NCBI RefSeq assembly: GCF_051014445.1
Contig: NW_027488367.1
Span: 27,699,501-27,763,500, forward strand
Length of the DNA: 64,000 bases
Direction of reading: 5' to 3'
Source of the DNA: Colletes latitarsis
Taxonomy: Eukaryota > Arthropoda > Insecta > Hymenoptera > Colletidae
The notes below the pieces were generated by a model. It searched no databases. It was not told the origin of the DNA and saw only the letters and a program-made list of their open reading frames with translations. Numbering within the stretch: position 1 is the stretch's first letter; the number at the start of each line of letters is the position of its first letter. Made by a program: the position numbers and the translations under genes. Shown piece by piece: positions 1 to 9,251 of the stretch.

Positions 1-2265
1 TCAATTAAACCTGGTTTTGATCAATATTTTAGAGAATAATTCATGTTAGGTCTAGGTTAGGTCAGGGATTTGCTCTCATCAGGCTCATTCTTTCGCATAT
101 TTCTCATACTTGATGGCTAGATCCTGGGCTTTTTCTGGATTGCATCACGTAGTAATGAAGTACAACACTGAAACAGTCAATTACACCTGGTTTCGATCAA
201 TATTTTAGAGAATAATTCTTGTTAGGTCTAGGTTAGGTTTGGGATTTGCTCTCATCAGGCTCATTGTTTCGCATATTTCTCATACTTGATGGCTAGATCC
301 TGGGCTTTTTCTGGATTGCATCACGTAGTAATGAAGTACAACACTGAAACAGTCGATTAAACCTGGTTTCCATCAATATTTTAGAGGACAACGCATGTTA
401 GGTCTAGGTTAGGCCTGGGATTTGCCCTCATCAGTGTCACACTGTCGCAGTTTTAACATACTTGTTGAACGGATACTGGGTTTTTTCTGGTTCGGTTCAC
501 GTAGTAATGTGGTACCACACTGAAACATTCAATTAAACCTGGTCTTGATAAATATTTTAGAGGATAACGCATGTTAGGTTTGGGTTAGGTCTAGGATTTG
601 CCCTCATCAGGCTCATACTTTCGCATATTTCTCATACTTCATGGCTAGATCCTGGGCTGTTTCTGGATTGTATCACGTAGTAATGTGGTACCACGCTGAA
701 ACAGTCGATTAAACCTGGTTTCGATCAATATTTTAGAGGATAACGCAAGTTAAGTCGGGGATAGGTCTGGGATTTGACCTCATCAGACTCATACTTTCGC
801 ATTCTTCACATACTTGTTGAACGGATCCTGGGTTTTTTCTGGTTTTGATCACGTAGTAATGTGGTACCACACTGAAACATTCAATTAAACCTGGTCTTGA
901 TAAATATTTTAGAGAATAACGCATGTTAGGTCTGGGTTAGGTCTAGGATTTGCCCTCATCAGGCTCATACCTTCGCATATTTCTCATACTTCATGGCTAG
1001 ATCCTGGGCTATTTTTGGATTGGATCACGTAGTAATGTGGTACTACACTGAAACAGTCAATTAAACCTGGTTTTGATCAACATTTTAGAGAATAATTCAT
1101 GTTAGGTCTAGGTTAGGTCAGGGATTTGATCCCATCAGGCTCATTCTTTCGCATATTTCTCATACTTGATGGCTAGATCCTGGGCTTGTTCTGGATTGCA
1201 TCACGTAGTATTGAAGTACAACACTGAAACAGTCAATTTAACCTGGTTTCGATCGATATTTTAGAGAATAATTCATGTTAGGTCTAGGTTAGGTCTGGGA
1301 TTTGCTCTCATCAGGCTCATTCTTTCGCATATTTCTCATACTTGATGGCTAGATCCTGGGCTTTTTCTGGATTGCATCAGGTAGTAATGAAGTACAACAC
1401 TGAAACAGTCAATTAAACCTGGTTTCCATCAATATTCTAGAGGACAACGCATGTTAGGTCTAGGTTAGGCCTGGGATTTGCACTCATCAGGGTCATACTG
1501 TCGCAGTTTTAACATACTTGTTGAACGGATCCTGGGTTTTTTCTGGTTTGGTTCACGTAGTAATGTGTTACCACTCTGAAACATTCAGTTAAACCTGGTC
1601 TTGATAAATATTTTATAGGATAACGCATGTTAGGTCTGGGTTAGGTCTAGGATTTGCCCTCATCAGGCTCATACTTTCGCATATTTCTCATACTTCATGG
1701 CTAGATCCTGGGCTGTTTCTGGATTGGATCACGTAGTAATGTGGTACCACGCAGAAACAGTCAATTAAACATGGTTTCGATCAATATCTTAGAGGATAAC
1801 GCATCTTATGTCTGGGTGAGGTCTAAGATTTGCCCTCATCAGGCTCACAGTTTAGCGTTTTTCACATACTTGTTGAACAGATCCTGGGTTTTTTCTGGTT
1901 TGGTTCACGTAGTAATGTGTTACCACACTGAAACATTCAATTAAACCTGGTCTTGATAAATATTTTATAGGATAACGCATGTTAGGTCTGGGTCAGGTCT
2001 AGGATTTGCCCTCATCAGGCTCATACTTCCGCATATTTCTCATACTTCATGGCTAGATCCTGGGCTGTTTCTGGATTGGATCACGTAGTAATGTGGTACC
2101 ACGCTGAAACAGTCAATGAAACCTGGTTTCCATCAATATTTTAGAGGGCAACGCAAGTTAGGTATAGGTAAGGCCTGAGATTTTCACTGATCAGACTCAT
2201 ACTTTCGCATTCTTCACGTACTTGTTGAACGGATCCTGGGTTTTTTCTGGTTTGGATCACGAAGT

Positions 2266-2281
2266 AGTGTGGTACCACACT
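2266..2281. repeat. 16-bp perfect dyad in the monomer (example)
   Basis: AGTGTGGTACCACACT is self-complementary over 16 bp around a KpnI-type GGTACC. Most monomers have at least the inner TGTGGTACCACA. Others carry GTGGGACCAC or GAAGTACAAC, in which the symmetry is lost. Whether it binds a protein is unknown. Confidence 0.8.
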
Positions 2282-3772
2282 GAAACAGTCCATTAAACCT
2301 GGTTTCGCTTAATATTTTAGAGGATAACGCATGTTAGGTCTAGGTTAGGTCTGGGATTTGCTCTCATCAGGCTCATTCTTTCGCATATTTCTCATACTTG
2401 ATGGCTAGATCCTGGGCTTTTTCTGGATTGCATCACGTAGTAATGTAGTACCACACTGAAACAGTCAATGAAACCTGGTTTCCATCAATATTTTAGAGGA
2501 CAACGCAAGTTAGGTCTAGGTAAGGCCTGAGATTCTCACTGATCAGACTCATACTTTCGCATTCTTCACATACTTGTTGAACGGATCCTGGGTTTTTTCT
2601 GGTTTGGTTCACGTAGTAATGTGTTACCACACTGAAACATTCAATTAAACCTGGTCTTGATAAATATTTTATAGGATAACGCATGTTAGGTCTGGGTTAG
2701 GTCTAGGATTTGCCCTCATCAGGCTCATTCTTTCGCATATTTCTCATACTTCATGGCTAGATCCTGGGCTGTCTCTGGATAGTATCACGTAGTAATGTGG
2801 TACCACACTGAAACAATCAATTAAACATGATCTTGATAAATATTTTAGAGGATAACGCATGTTAGGTCTGGGTTAGGTCTAGGATTTGCTCTCATCAGGC
2901 TCATACTTTCGCATATTTCTCATTCATCATGGCTAGATCCTGGGCTGTTTCTGGATTGTATCACGTAGTAATGTGGTACCACGCTGAAACGGTCAATTAA
3001 ACCTGGTTTCGATCAATATTTTAGAGGATAACGCAAGTTAGGTCTGGGATAGGTCTAGGATTTGCCCTCATCAGGCTCTTACTTTCGCATATTTCTCATA
3101 CTTCATGGCTAGATCCTGGGCTTTTTCTGGATTGCATCACGTAGTAATGTGGTACCACGCTGAAACAGTCAATGAAACCTGGTTTCCATCAATATTTTAG
3201 AGGACAACGCAAGTTTGGTCTAGGTAAGGCCTGAGATTTTCACTGATCAGACTCATACTTTCGCATTCTTCACATACTTGTTGAACGGATCCTGGGTTTT
3301 TTCTGGTTTTGATCACGTAGTAATTAGGTACCACAATGAAACATTCAATTAAACCTGGTCTTGATAAAAATTTTACAGAATAACGCATGTTAGGTCTGGG
3401 TTAGGTCTAGGATTTGCCCTCATCAGGCTCATACTTTCACATATTTCTCATACTTCATGGCTAGATCCTGGGCTGTTTCTGGATTGTATCACGTAGTAAT
3501 GTGGTACCACGCTGAAACAGTCGATTAAACCTGGTTTCGATCAATATTTTAGAGGATAACGCAAGTTAAGTCGGGGATAGGTCTGGGATTTGACCTCATC
3601 AGACTCATACTTTCGCATTCTTCACATACTTGTTGAACGGATCCTGGGTTTTTTCTGGTTTGGATCACGTAGTAATGTGGGACCACACTGAAACAGTCAA
3701 TTAAACCTGGTTTCCATGAATATTTTAGAGGACAACGCAAGTTAGGACTAGGTAAGGCCTGAGATTTTCACT

Positions 3773-3789
3773 GATCAGACTCATACTTT
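3773..3789. repeat. Left target-site duplication of the LINE
   Basis: GATCAGACTCATACTTT, 17 bp, identical to 4667-4683. It is ordinary satellite sequence: the words before it (TTTTCACT) and after the right copy (CGCATTCTTCACAT) join in uninterrupted monomers elsewhere, for example near 3599-3620. The last three T are ambiguous with the tail. Confidence 0.93.
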
Positions 3790-3808
3790 TTTTTTTTTTT
3801 TTTTTTTT
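3787..3808 (-). other. Poly(A) tail of the LINE (T-run on plus strand)
   Basis: There are 22 consecutive T on the plus strand. The first three can equally belong to the target-site duplication, which ends in TTT. A pure run of this length directly at the junction marks the 3' end of the element, shows its minus orientation, and suggests a fairly recent insertion. Confidence 0.93.
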
Positions 3809-3834
3809 GTCGTGGGGAAAATCTTCGAAAGACT

Positions 3835-3866
3835 CCCTCCCACCTCCTTGGGGAGAGGTGGGAGGG
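3835..3866. repeat. Inverted repeat in LINE 3' UTR, 12-bp stem
   Basis: CCCTCCCACCTC (3835-3846) is the exact reverse complement of 3855-3866, with an 8-nt loop. It is the stem nearest the poly(A) tail, about 26 nt from it. Confidence 0.88.
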
Positions 3867-3879
3867 GTGTGTGGGATTC

Positions 3880-3907
3880 CCCGCGCCCGTACAACGACAG
3901 GCGCGGG
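3880..3907. repeat. Inverted repeat in LINE 3' UTR, 8-bp stem
   Basis: CCCGCGCC (3880-3887) pairs exactly with GGCGCGGG (3900-3907) across a 12-nt loop. Confidence 0.75.
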
Positions 3908-3950
3908 ACCTACCCACTAAAAACCCCACGGTGACCCTTCGGCACGCTTT

Positions 3951-3996
3951 GGGAGGATACCGGGAATCGCTCGATGCATTCTTCCGGTATCCTCCC
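3951..3996. repeat. Inverted repeat in LINE 3' UTR, 13-bp stem
   Basis: GGGAGGATACCGG (3951-3963) is the exact reverse complement of 3984-3996, with a 20-nt spacer. Inside the spacer GAAT and ATTC can add four more pairs beyond a two-base bulge. A short CGCG-CTTT-CGCG hairpin follows at 4003-4014. Confidence 0.9.
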
Positions 3997-4025
3997 CGTG
4001 CCCGCGCTTTCGCGCCCATCCCCCG

Positions 4026-4043
4026 GGGGGGACCGGTCCCCCC
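4026..4043. repeat. 18-bp perfect palindrome in LINE 3' UTR
   Basis: Six G, ACCGGT, six C: self-complementary over 18 bp with no spacer. In RNA it would fold with a small terminal loop or pair between two transcripts. Confidence 0.85.
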
Positions 4044-4060
4044 AGTAGACACACTGCCTC

Positions 4061-4097
4061 ATAGCGGCGGGACGGGGCCACTCCATCCCGCCGCTAT
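4061..4097. repeat. Inverted repeat in LINE 3' UTR, 12-bp stem
   Basis: ATAGCGGCGGGA (4061-4072) pairs exactly with TCCCGCCGCTAT (4086-4097) across a 13-nt loop. Confidence 0.88.
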
Positions 4098-4103
4098 CCG
4101 TCC

Positions 4104-4159
4104 CGGGGTCGCGTTTAGTGGCGGCTGCGAGCCCCAACTCGCAACCCCCCGCGACCCCG
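4104..4159. repeat. Nested inverted repeats in LINE 3' UTR
   Basis: The outer arms CGGGGTCGCG (4104-4113) and CGCGACCCCG (4150-4159) are exact complements. Inside them TGCGAG (4126-4131) and CTCGCA (4138-4143) form a second hairpin with a 6-nt loop. Confidence 0.85.
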
Positions 4160-4166
4160 TTTCCAC

Positions 4167-4210
4167 CCCTCGGCGGCCGGGCGTTCATGGCCGCACCAGA
4201 CCGCCGAGGG
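4167..4210. repeat. Inverted repeat in LINE 3' UTR, 10-bp stem
   Basis: CCCTCGGCGG (4167-4176) pairs exactly with CCGCCGAGGG (4201-4210) across a 24-nt spacer. It abuts the next pair of stems. Confidence 0.85.
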
Positions 4211-4268
4211 TGCCTCCCCTTGCGTCGGACCGGTAGGGGGAGGCACTCCTACCCCCAACCGGTCCGAC
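4210..4268. repeat. Two overlapping, mutually exclusive inverted repeats
   Basis: GTCGGACCGGT (4224-4234) pairs exactly with ACCGGTCCGAC (4258-4268), and GGGGG/CCCCC (4236-4240, 4252-4256) extends the stem after an A-A mismatch. GTGCCTCCCC (4210-4219) pairs exactly with GGGGAGGCAC (4237-4246), which lies inside the loop of the first stem. The two cannot simply nest: they form either a switch or a pseudoknot. Confidence 0.82.
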
Positions 4269-4283
4269 CCGGCGCCGCCTGGC

Positions 4284-4314
4284 GGGAGGAGGGTCCCCTC
4301 AGGACCCCCCTCCC
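4284..4314. repeat. Inverted repeat just after the ORF2 stop
   Basis: GGGAGGAGGGTCC (4284-4296) and GGACCCCCCTCCC (4302-4314) pair at 12 of 13 positions across a 5-nt loop. On the element strand the stem begins about nine bases past the stop codon. Confidence 0.82.
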
Positions 4315-4334
4315 AGCCTAGGTCATCCGCCACG

Positions 4335-4380
4335 CCGAGGCGGCCGCCCGCGACGCCTCGCCACCGGGCGACGACCTCGG
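4335..4380. repeat. Nested short inverted repeats in ORF2 tail
   Basis: CCGAGG/CCTCGG (4335-4340, 4375-4380) encloses CGCCCG/CGGGCG (4345-4350, 4365-4370). Each arm is only 6 bp in a GC-rich region, so this is the weakest of the set. Confidence 0.55.
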
Positions 4381-4390
4381 GCCACCGCAC

Positions 4391-4427
4391 GAGCGCGCGC
4401 TTCAGCACGCCGCTGAAGCTCGCGCTC
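4391..4427. repeat. Inverted repeat in ORF2 coding tail, 15 of 16 paired
   Basis: GAGCGCG-C-GCTTCAGC (4391-4406) pairs with GCTGAAGC-T-CGCGCTC (4412-4427), with a single mismatch and a 5-nt loop. It lies in the ERELQRRAEARA part of the reading frame. Confidence 0.85.
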
Positions 4428-4436
4428 CCTCCCCGC

Positions 4437-4476
4437 GGCCTCCTTCTGCAACATTACGTTCTCGCAGAAGGAGGCC
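4437..4476. repeat. Inverted repeat in ORF2 coding region, 13-bp stem
   Basis: GGCCTCCTTCTGC (4437-4449) is the exact complement of 4464-4476, with a 14-nt loop. The arms encode parts of ASFC and QKEA, offset by one base from codon alignment. Confidence 0.88.
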
Positions 4477-4493
4477 ACGGCCCTCCACTTCTC

Positions 4494-4533
4494 CTCGCTG
4501 CCGAGCATGGCGCGCACCACGCCCGGCAGCGAG
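4494..4533. repeat. Inverted repeat in ORF2 coding region, 10-bp stem
   Basis: CTCGCTGCCG (4494-4503) pairs exactly with CGGCAGCGAG (4524-4533) over a 20-nt spacer, within the SLPGVVRAMLGSE segment. Confidence 0.82.
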
Positions 4534-4556
4534 ACATCCCGCCCGACGACGCCGAC

Positions 4557-4619
4557 CAGGACACGGCGCTCCCCCTCCCACGCGGGGCATACCTCCAGGG
4601 TATGATCCGCCGTGTCCTG
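4557..4619. repeat. Nested inverted repeats over the zinc-knuckle codons
   Basis: CAGGACACGGCG (4557-4568) is the exact complement of 4608-4619. Inside, CATACC (4588-4593) pairs with GGTATG (4599-4604) around a 5-nt loop. On the element strand the outer arms are codon-aligned and encode QDTA and RRVL. The inner hairpin sits on HTLEVC of the knuckle. Confidence 0.87.
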
Positions 4620-4666
4620 CTCAGCGTCGCAGTGGCAGCAACGCGCCGTCGGCTCCTTCCCTATCC

Positions 4667-4683
4667 GATCAGACTCATACTTT
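4667..4683. repeat. Right target-site duplication of the LINE
   Basis: Perfect 17-bp copy of 3773-3789, starting immediately after the element's 5' truncation point (CTATCC) and followed by the rest of the interrupted monomer. Confidence 0.93.
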
Positions 4684-6318
4684 CGCATTCTTCACATACT
4701 TGTTGAACGGATCCTGGGTTTTTTCTGGTTTTGATCACGTAGTAATGTGGTACCACACTGAAACATTCAATTAAACCTGGTCTTGATAAATATTTTAGAG
4801 AATAACGCATGTTAGGTCTGGGTTAGGTCTAGGATTTGCCCTCATCAGGCTCATACTTTCGCATATTTCTCATACTTCATGGCTAGATCCTGGGCTATTT
4901 CTGGATTGGATCACGTAGTAATGTGGTACCACACTGAAACAGTCAAATAAACCTGGTTTTGATCAATATTTTAGAGAATAATTCATGTTAGGTCTAGGTT
5001 AGGTCAGTGATTTGCTCCCATCAGGCTCATTCTTTCGCATATTTCTCATACTTGATGGCAAGATCCTGGGCTTGTTCTGGATTGCATCACGTAGTAATGA
5101 AGTACAACACTGAAACAGTCACTTTAACCTGGTTTCGATCAATATTTTAGAGAATAATTCATGTTAGGTCTAGGTTAGGTCTGGGATTTGCTCTCATCAG
5201 GCTCATTCTTTCGCATATTTCTCATACTTGATGGCCAGATCCTGGGCTTTTTCTGGATTGCATCACGTAGTAATGAAGTACAACACTGAAACAGTCAATT
5301 AAACCTGGTTTGCATCAATTTTCTAGAGGACAACGCATGTTAGGTCTAGGTTAGGCCTGGGATTTGCCCTCATCAGGGTCATACTGTCGCAGTTTTAACA
5401 TACTTGTTGAACGGATCCTGGGTTTTTTCTGGTTTGGTTCACGTAGTAATGTGTTACCACACTGAAACATTCAACTAAACCTGGTCTTGATAAATATTTT
5501 ATAGGATAACGCATGTTAGGTTTGGATTAGGTCTGGGATTTGCCCTCATCAGGCTCATACTTTCGCATATTTCACATACTTCATGGCTAGATCCTGGGCT
5601 GTTTCTGGATTGTATCACGTAGTAATGTGGTACCACGCTGAAACAGTCGATTATACCTGGTTTCGATCAATATTTTAGAGGATAACACAAGTTAAGTCTG
5701 GGATAGGTCTGGGATTTGACCTCATCAGACTCATACTTTCGCGTTTTTCACATACTTGTTGAACAGATCCTGGGTTATTTTCTGGTTTGGATCACATAGT
5801 AATGTGGTACCACACTGAAACAGTCAATTAAACCTGGTTTCGATCAATATTTTAGAGAATAATTCATGTTAGGTCTAGGTTAGGTCTGGGATTTGCTCTC
5901 ATCAGGCTCATTCTTTCGCATATTTCTCATACTTGATGGCTAGATCCTGGGCTTTTTCTGGATTGCATCAGGTAGTAATGAAGTACAACACTGAAACAGT
6001 CAATTAAACCTGGTTTCCATCAATATCTTAGAGGCCAACGCAAGTTAGGTCTGGGATATGTCTGGGATTTGCCCTCATCAGGCTCATACTTTCGCGTTTT
6101 TCACATACTTGTTGAACAGATCCTGGGTTTTTTCTGGTTTGGATCCCGTAGTGGTGTGGTACCACGCTGAAACAGTCCATTAAACCTGGTTTGGATCAAT
6201 ATTTTAGAGGATAACGCATGTTAGGTCTAGGTTAGGCCTGGGATTTTCACTCATCAGACTCATACTTTCGCATTCTTCACATACTTGTTGAACGGATCCT
6301 GGGTTATTTCTGGTTTGT
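4684..6318. repeat. 176-bp satellite array between LINE and 8.1-kb block
   Basis: The interrupted monomer resumes at once and the array continues in phase. 4684-5540 resembles 798-1650. A second resemblance links about 5140-5660 with 7605-8125 (offset about 2,465 bp, 14 monomers), including the rare variant GGTTTGCATCAA. No gene was seen. Confidence 0.96.
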
Positions 6319-6755
6319 ATCACGTAGTAATGTGGGACCACACTGAAACAGTCAATTAAACCAGGTTTCGATCAATATTTTAGAGATTAATTCATGTTAG
6401 GTCTATGTTAGGTCTGGGATTTGCTCTCATCAGGCTCATTCTTTCGCATATTCCTCATACATTTTGAACAGATCCTGGGTTTTTTCCGATTTGGATCACG
6501 TAGTAATGTGGGACCACACTGAAACAATCTATTAAACCTGGTCTTGATAAATATTTTAGAGGATAACGCATGTTAGGTCTGGGTTAGGTCTAGGATTTGC
6601 CCTCATCAGGCTCATACTTTCGCATATTTCTCATACTTCAAGGCTAGATCCTGGGCTGTTTCTGGATTGTATCACGTAGTAATGTGGTACCACGCTGAAA
6701 CAGTCAATTAAACCTGGTATCGATCAATATTTTAGAGGATAACGTAAGTTAGGTC

Positions 6756-7668
6756 TGGGATAGGTCTAGGATTTGCCCTCATCAGGCTCTTACTTTCGCA
6801 TATTTCTCATACTTCATGGCTAGATCCTGTGCTATTTCTGCACTGGATCACGTAGTAAAGTGGTACCACACTGAAACATTCAATGAAACCTGGTCTGGAT
6901 AAATATTTTAGAGGTCAACGCATCTTAGGTCTGGGTTAGGTCTAAGATTTGCCCTCACCAGGCTCACAGTTTAGCGTTTTTCACATACTTGTTGAACAGA
7001 TCCTGGGTTTTTTCTGCTATGGATCACGAAGTAGTGTGGTACCACACTGAAACAGTCTATTAAACCTGGATTCGCTCAATGTTTTAGAGGATAACGCATG
7101 TTAGGTCTAGGTTAGCTCTGGTATTTGATCTCATCAGGCTCATTCTTTCGCATATTTCTCATACTTGATGGCTAGATCCTGGGCTTTTCTGGTTTGGATC
7201 ACGTAGTAATGTGGTACCACACTGAAACAGTCGATTAAACCTGGTTACGATCAATATTTTAGAGGAAAACGCAAGTTAAGTCTGGGATTGGTCTGGGATT
7301 TGACCTCATCACACTCATACTTTCGCACACTTCACATACTCGTTGAACAGATCCTGGGTTATTTTCTGGTTGGGATCACATAGAAATGTGGCACCACACT
7401 GAAACAGTCGATTAAACCAGGTTTCGATCAATATTTTTGAGGATAACGCATGTTAGGTTTAGGTTAGGCCTGGGAATTTCACTCATCAGACTCATACTTT
7501 CGCATTCTTCACATACTTGTTGAACGGATCCTGGGTTTTTTCTCGTTTGGATCACGTAGTAATGTGGGACCACACTGAAACAGACAATTAAACCTGGTTT
7601 CGATCAATATTTTAGAGAATAATTCATGTTAGGTCTAGGTTAGGTCTGGGATTTGCTCTCATCAGGCT
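6756..7668. repeat. Nine-monomer-offset internal duplication, copy a
   Basis: Matches 8340-9251 at an offset of 1,584-1,585 bp. Diagnostic shared variants include TTTTTTCTGCTATGG, CTGGATTCGCTCAATG and the TCACATAGAAATGTGGCACC monomer. A one-base T-run difference near 7175/8760 shifts the offset. Because it lies in the 8.1-kb block it recurs near 14855-15767. Confidence 0.85.
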
Positions 7669-8339
7669 CATTCTTTCGCATATTTCTCATACTTGATGGC
7701 TAGATCCTGGGCTTTTTCTGGATTGCATCACGTAGTAATGAAGTACAACACTGAAACAGTCAATTAAACCTGGTTTGCATCAATATTCTAGAGGACAACG
7801 CATGTTAGGTCTAGGTTAGGCCTGGGATTTGCCCTCATCAGGGTCATACTGTCGCAGTTTTAACATACTTGTTGAACGGATCCTGGGTTTTTTCTGGTTT
7901 GGTTCACGTAGTAATGTGTTACCACACTGAAACATTCAACTAAACCTGGTCTTGATAAATATTTTATAGGATAACGCATGTTAGGTTTGGATTAGGTCTG
8001 GGATTTGCCCGCATCAGGCTCATACTTTCGCATATTTCACATACTTCATGGCTAGATCCTGGGCTGTTTCTGGATTGTATCACGTAGTAATGTGGTACCA
8101 CGCTGAAACAGTCGATTAAACCTGGTTTCGATCAATATTTTAGAGGATAACGCATGTTAGATCTAGGTTAGGCCTGGGATTTTCACTCAACGGACTCATA
8201 CTTTCGCATTCTTCACATACTTGTAGAACGGATCCTGGGTTTTTTCTGGTTTGGATCACGTAGTAATGTGGGACCACACTGAAACAGTCAATTAAACCTG
8301 GTTTCGATCAATATTTTAGAGAATAATTCATGTTAGGTC

Positions 8340-9251
8340 TAGGTTAGGTCTAGGATTTGCCCTCATCAGGCTCTTACTTTCGCATATTTCTCATACCTCA
8401 TGGCTAGATCCTGTGCTATTTCTGGACTGGATCACGTAGTAAAGTGGTACCACACTGAAACATTCAATGAAACCTGGTCTCGATAAATATTTTAGAGGTC
8501 AACGCATCTTAGGTCTGGGTTAGGTCTAAGATTTGCCCTCACCAGGCTCACAGTTTAGCGTTTTTCACATACTTGTTGAACAGATCCTGGGTTTTTTCTG
8601 CTATGGATCACGAAGTAGTGTGGTACCACACTGAAACAGTCTATTAAACCTGGATTCGCTCAATGTTTTAGAGGATAACGCATGTTAGGTCTAGGTTAGC
8701 TCTGGTATTTGATCTCATCAAGCTCATTCTTTCGCATATTTCTCATACTTGATGGCTAGATCCTGGGTTTTTTCTGGTTTGGATCACGTAGTAATGTGGT
8801 ACCACACTGAAACAGTCGATTAAACCTGGTTACGATCAATATTTTAGAGGATAACGCAAGTTAAGTCTGGGATTGGTCTGGGATTTGACCTCATCAGACT
8901 CATACTTTCGCACACTTCACATACTCGTTGAACAGATCCTGGGTTATTTTCTGGTTGGGATCACATAGAAATGTGGCACCACACTGAAACAGTCGATTAA
9001 ACCAGGTTTCGATCAATATTTTTGAGGATAACGCATGTTAGGTTTAGGTTAGGCCTGGGAATTTCACTCATCAGACTCATACTTTCGCATTCTTCACATA
9101 CTTGTTGAACGGATCCTGGGTTTTTTCTCGTTTGGATCACGTAGTAATGTGGGACCACACTGAAACAGACAATTAAACCTGGTTTCGATCAATATTTTAG
9201 AGAATAATTCATGTTAGGTCTAGGTTAGGTCTGGGATTTGCTCTCATCAGC
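8340..9251. repeat. Nine-monomer-offset internal duplication, copy b
   Basis: Partner of 6756-7668. It ends where CATCAGGCTCATTC (copy a) becomes CATCAGCCACATCC. It recurs near 16439-17350 in the second 8.1-kb copy. Confidence 0.85.

Larger units (their letters stand above)
1..3789. repeat. 176-bp satellite array, left segment
   Basis: Head-to-tail monomers of about 176 bp. Each repeats the same order of landmarks: TTTAGAG, AACGCATGTTAGG, a GGATTTG or GGATTTTC word, CTCAT..TTTCGCA, GATCCTGGG, ATCACGTAG, GTGGTACCAC and GAAACAGTCAATTAAACC. Neighbouring monomers differ by many substitutions, so this part is less homogenised than later blocks. The class carrying ATGGCTAG and the class carrying TTGAAC alternate often from about 280 to 3660. 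The stretch from about 798 to 1650 closely resembles 4684-5540, an offset of 17 monomers plus the insertion. The segment ends at the left target-site duplication of the retrotransposon. It contains no gene that I can support. Confidence 0.97.
3809..4322 (-). other. LINE 3' untranslated region, densely structured
   Basis: About 514 bp lie between the ORF2 stop and the poly(A) tail. The sequence is very GC-rich. Read along the strand it is a succession of perfect inverted repeats with short loops, listed separately below: 3835-3866, 3880-3907, 3951-3996, 4026-4043, 4061-4097, 4104-4159, 4167-4210, 4210-4268 and 4284-4314. Together they cover most of the region. In LINEs the 3' end of the RNA is what the reverse transcriptase recognises, so structure here has a plausible role, but so many strong stems is unusual. 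Open frames seen on either strand in this stretch have no recognisable protein and look like by-products of high GC content. Confidence 0.8.
3790..4666 (-). mobile_element. 5'-truncated non-LTR retrotransposon (R1/jockey-like LINE) inserted in the satellite
   Basis: About 877 bp of GC-rich sequence replaces nothing: the satellite monomer resumes exactly where it stopped. The 17-bp word GATCAGACTCATACTTT occurs at both edges (3773-3789 and 4667-4683). The left edge carries a T-run to 3808, which is the poly(A) tail of a minus-strand element. This is the signature of target-primed reverse transcription. From its 5' truncation point the element holds the last 114 or so codons of a LINE ORF2, a TGA stop at 4323-4325 and a 3' untranslated region of about 514 bp. 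No reverse-transcriptase or endonuclease domain remains, so the copy is dead on arrival. Assignment to the R1 clade rests on the zinc-knuckle spacing and flanking motifs read by eye. A related I/jockey-type family is possible. Confidence 0.93.
4323..4666 (-). pseudogene. LINE ORF2 C-terminal fragment with CCHC zinc knuckle
   Basis: This is the tail of the retrotransposon polyprotein that follows the reverse-transcriptase domain. The frame is open from the truncation point to TGA at 4323-4325 and encodes about 114 residues. Near its start is C-x2-C-x8-H-x4-C (CCHC, with HTLEVC as the second half), the knuckle found C-terminal to RT in R1/jockey-type LINEs and thought to bind nucleic acid. It is followed by PAW and an ERRVLV segment, a SLPGVVRAMLGSEE..W segment, FCENVMLQKEA, and then a strongly basic Arg/Ala/Gly-rich tail that ends RRGRPPRRGG. 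An in-frame ATG at 4686-4688 lies in satellite DNA, so the apparent 121-residue protein is a chimera made by the insertion. RT and endonuclease domains are absent. The GC-rich codon use is unlike the AT-rich surroundings. It is not expected to be functional. Confidence 0.9.

Noticed and set aside
1741..1944. Plus-strand frame of 67 codons in satellite
   Set aside because: Unique accident of substitutions in one monomer. Neighbouring monomers have stops in this frame.
3768..4408. Overlapping reading frames on both strands in the 3' part of the GC-rich insertion
   Set aside because: They lie in the LINE 3' UTR or antisense to it, some run into satellite or the T-run, and none shows a recognisable motif. 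High GC content leaves few stops.
4402..4590. Second minus-strand frame overlapping ORF2
   Set aside because: Out-of-frame shadow of the zinc-knuckle coding region.
4686..4688. ATG in satellite as the start of a LINE-satellite fusion gene
   Set aside because: The frame is open by chance through the target-site duplication. No promoter was seen and the product lacks the catalytic domains.
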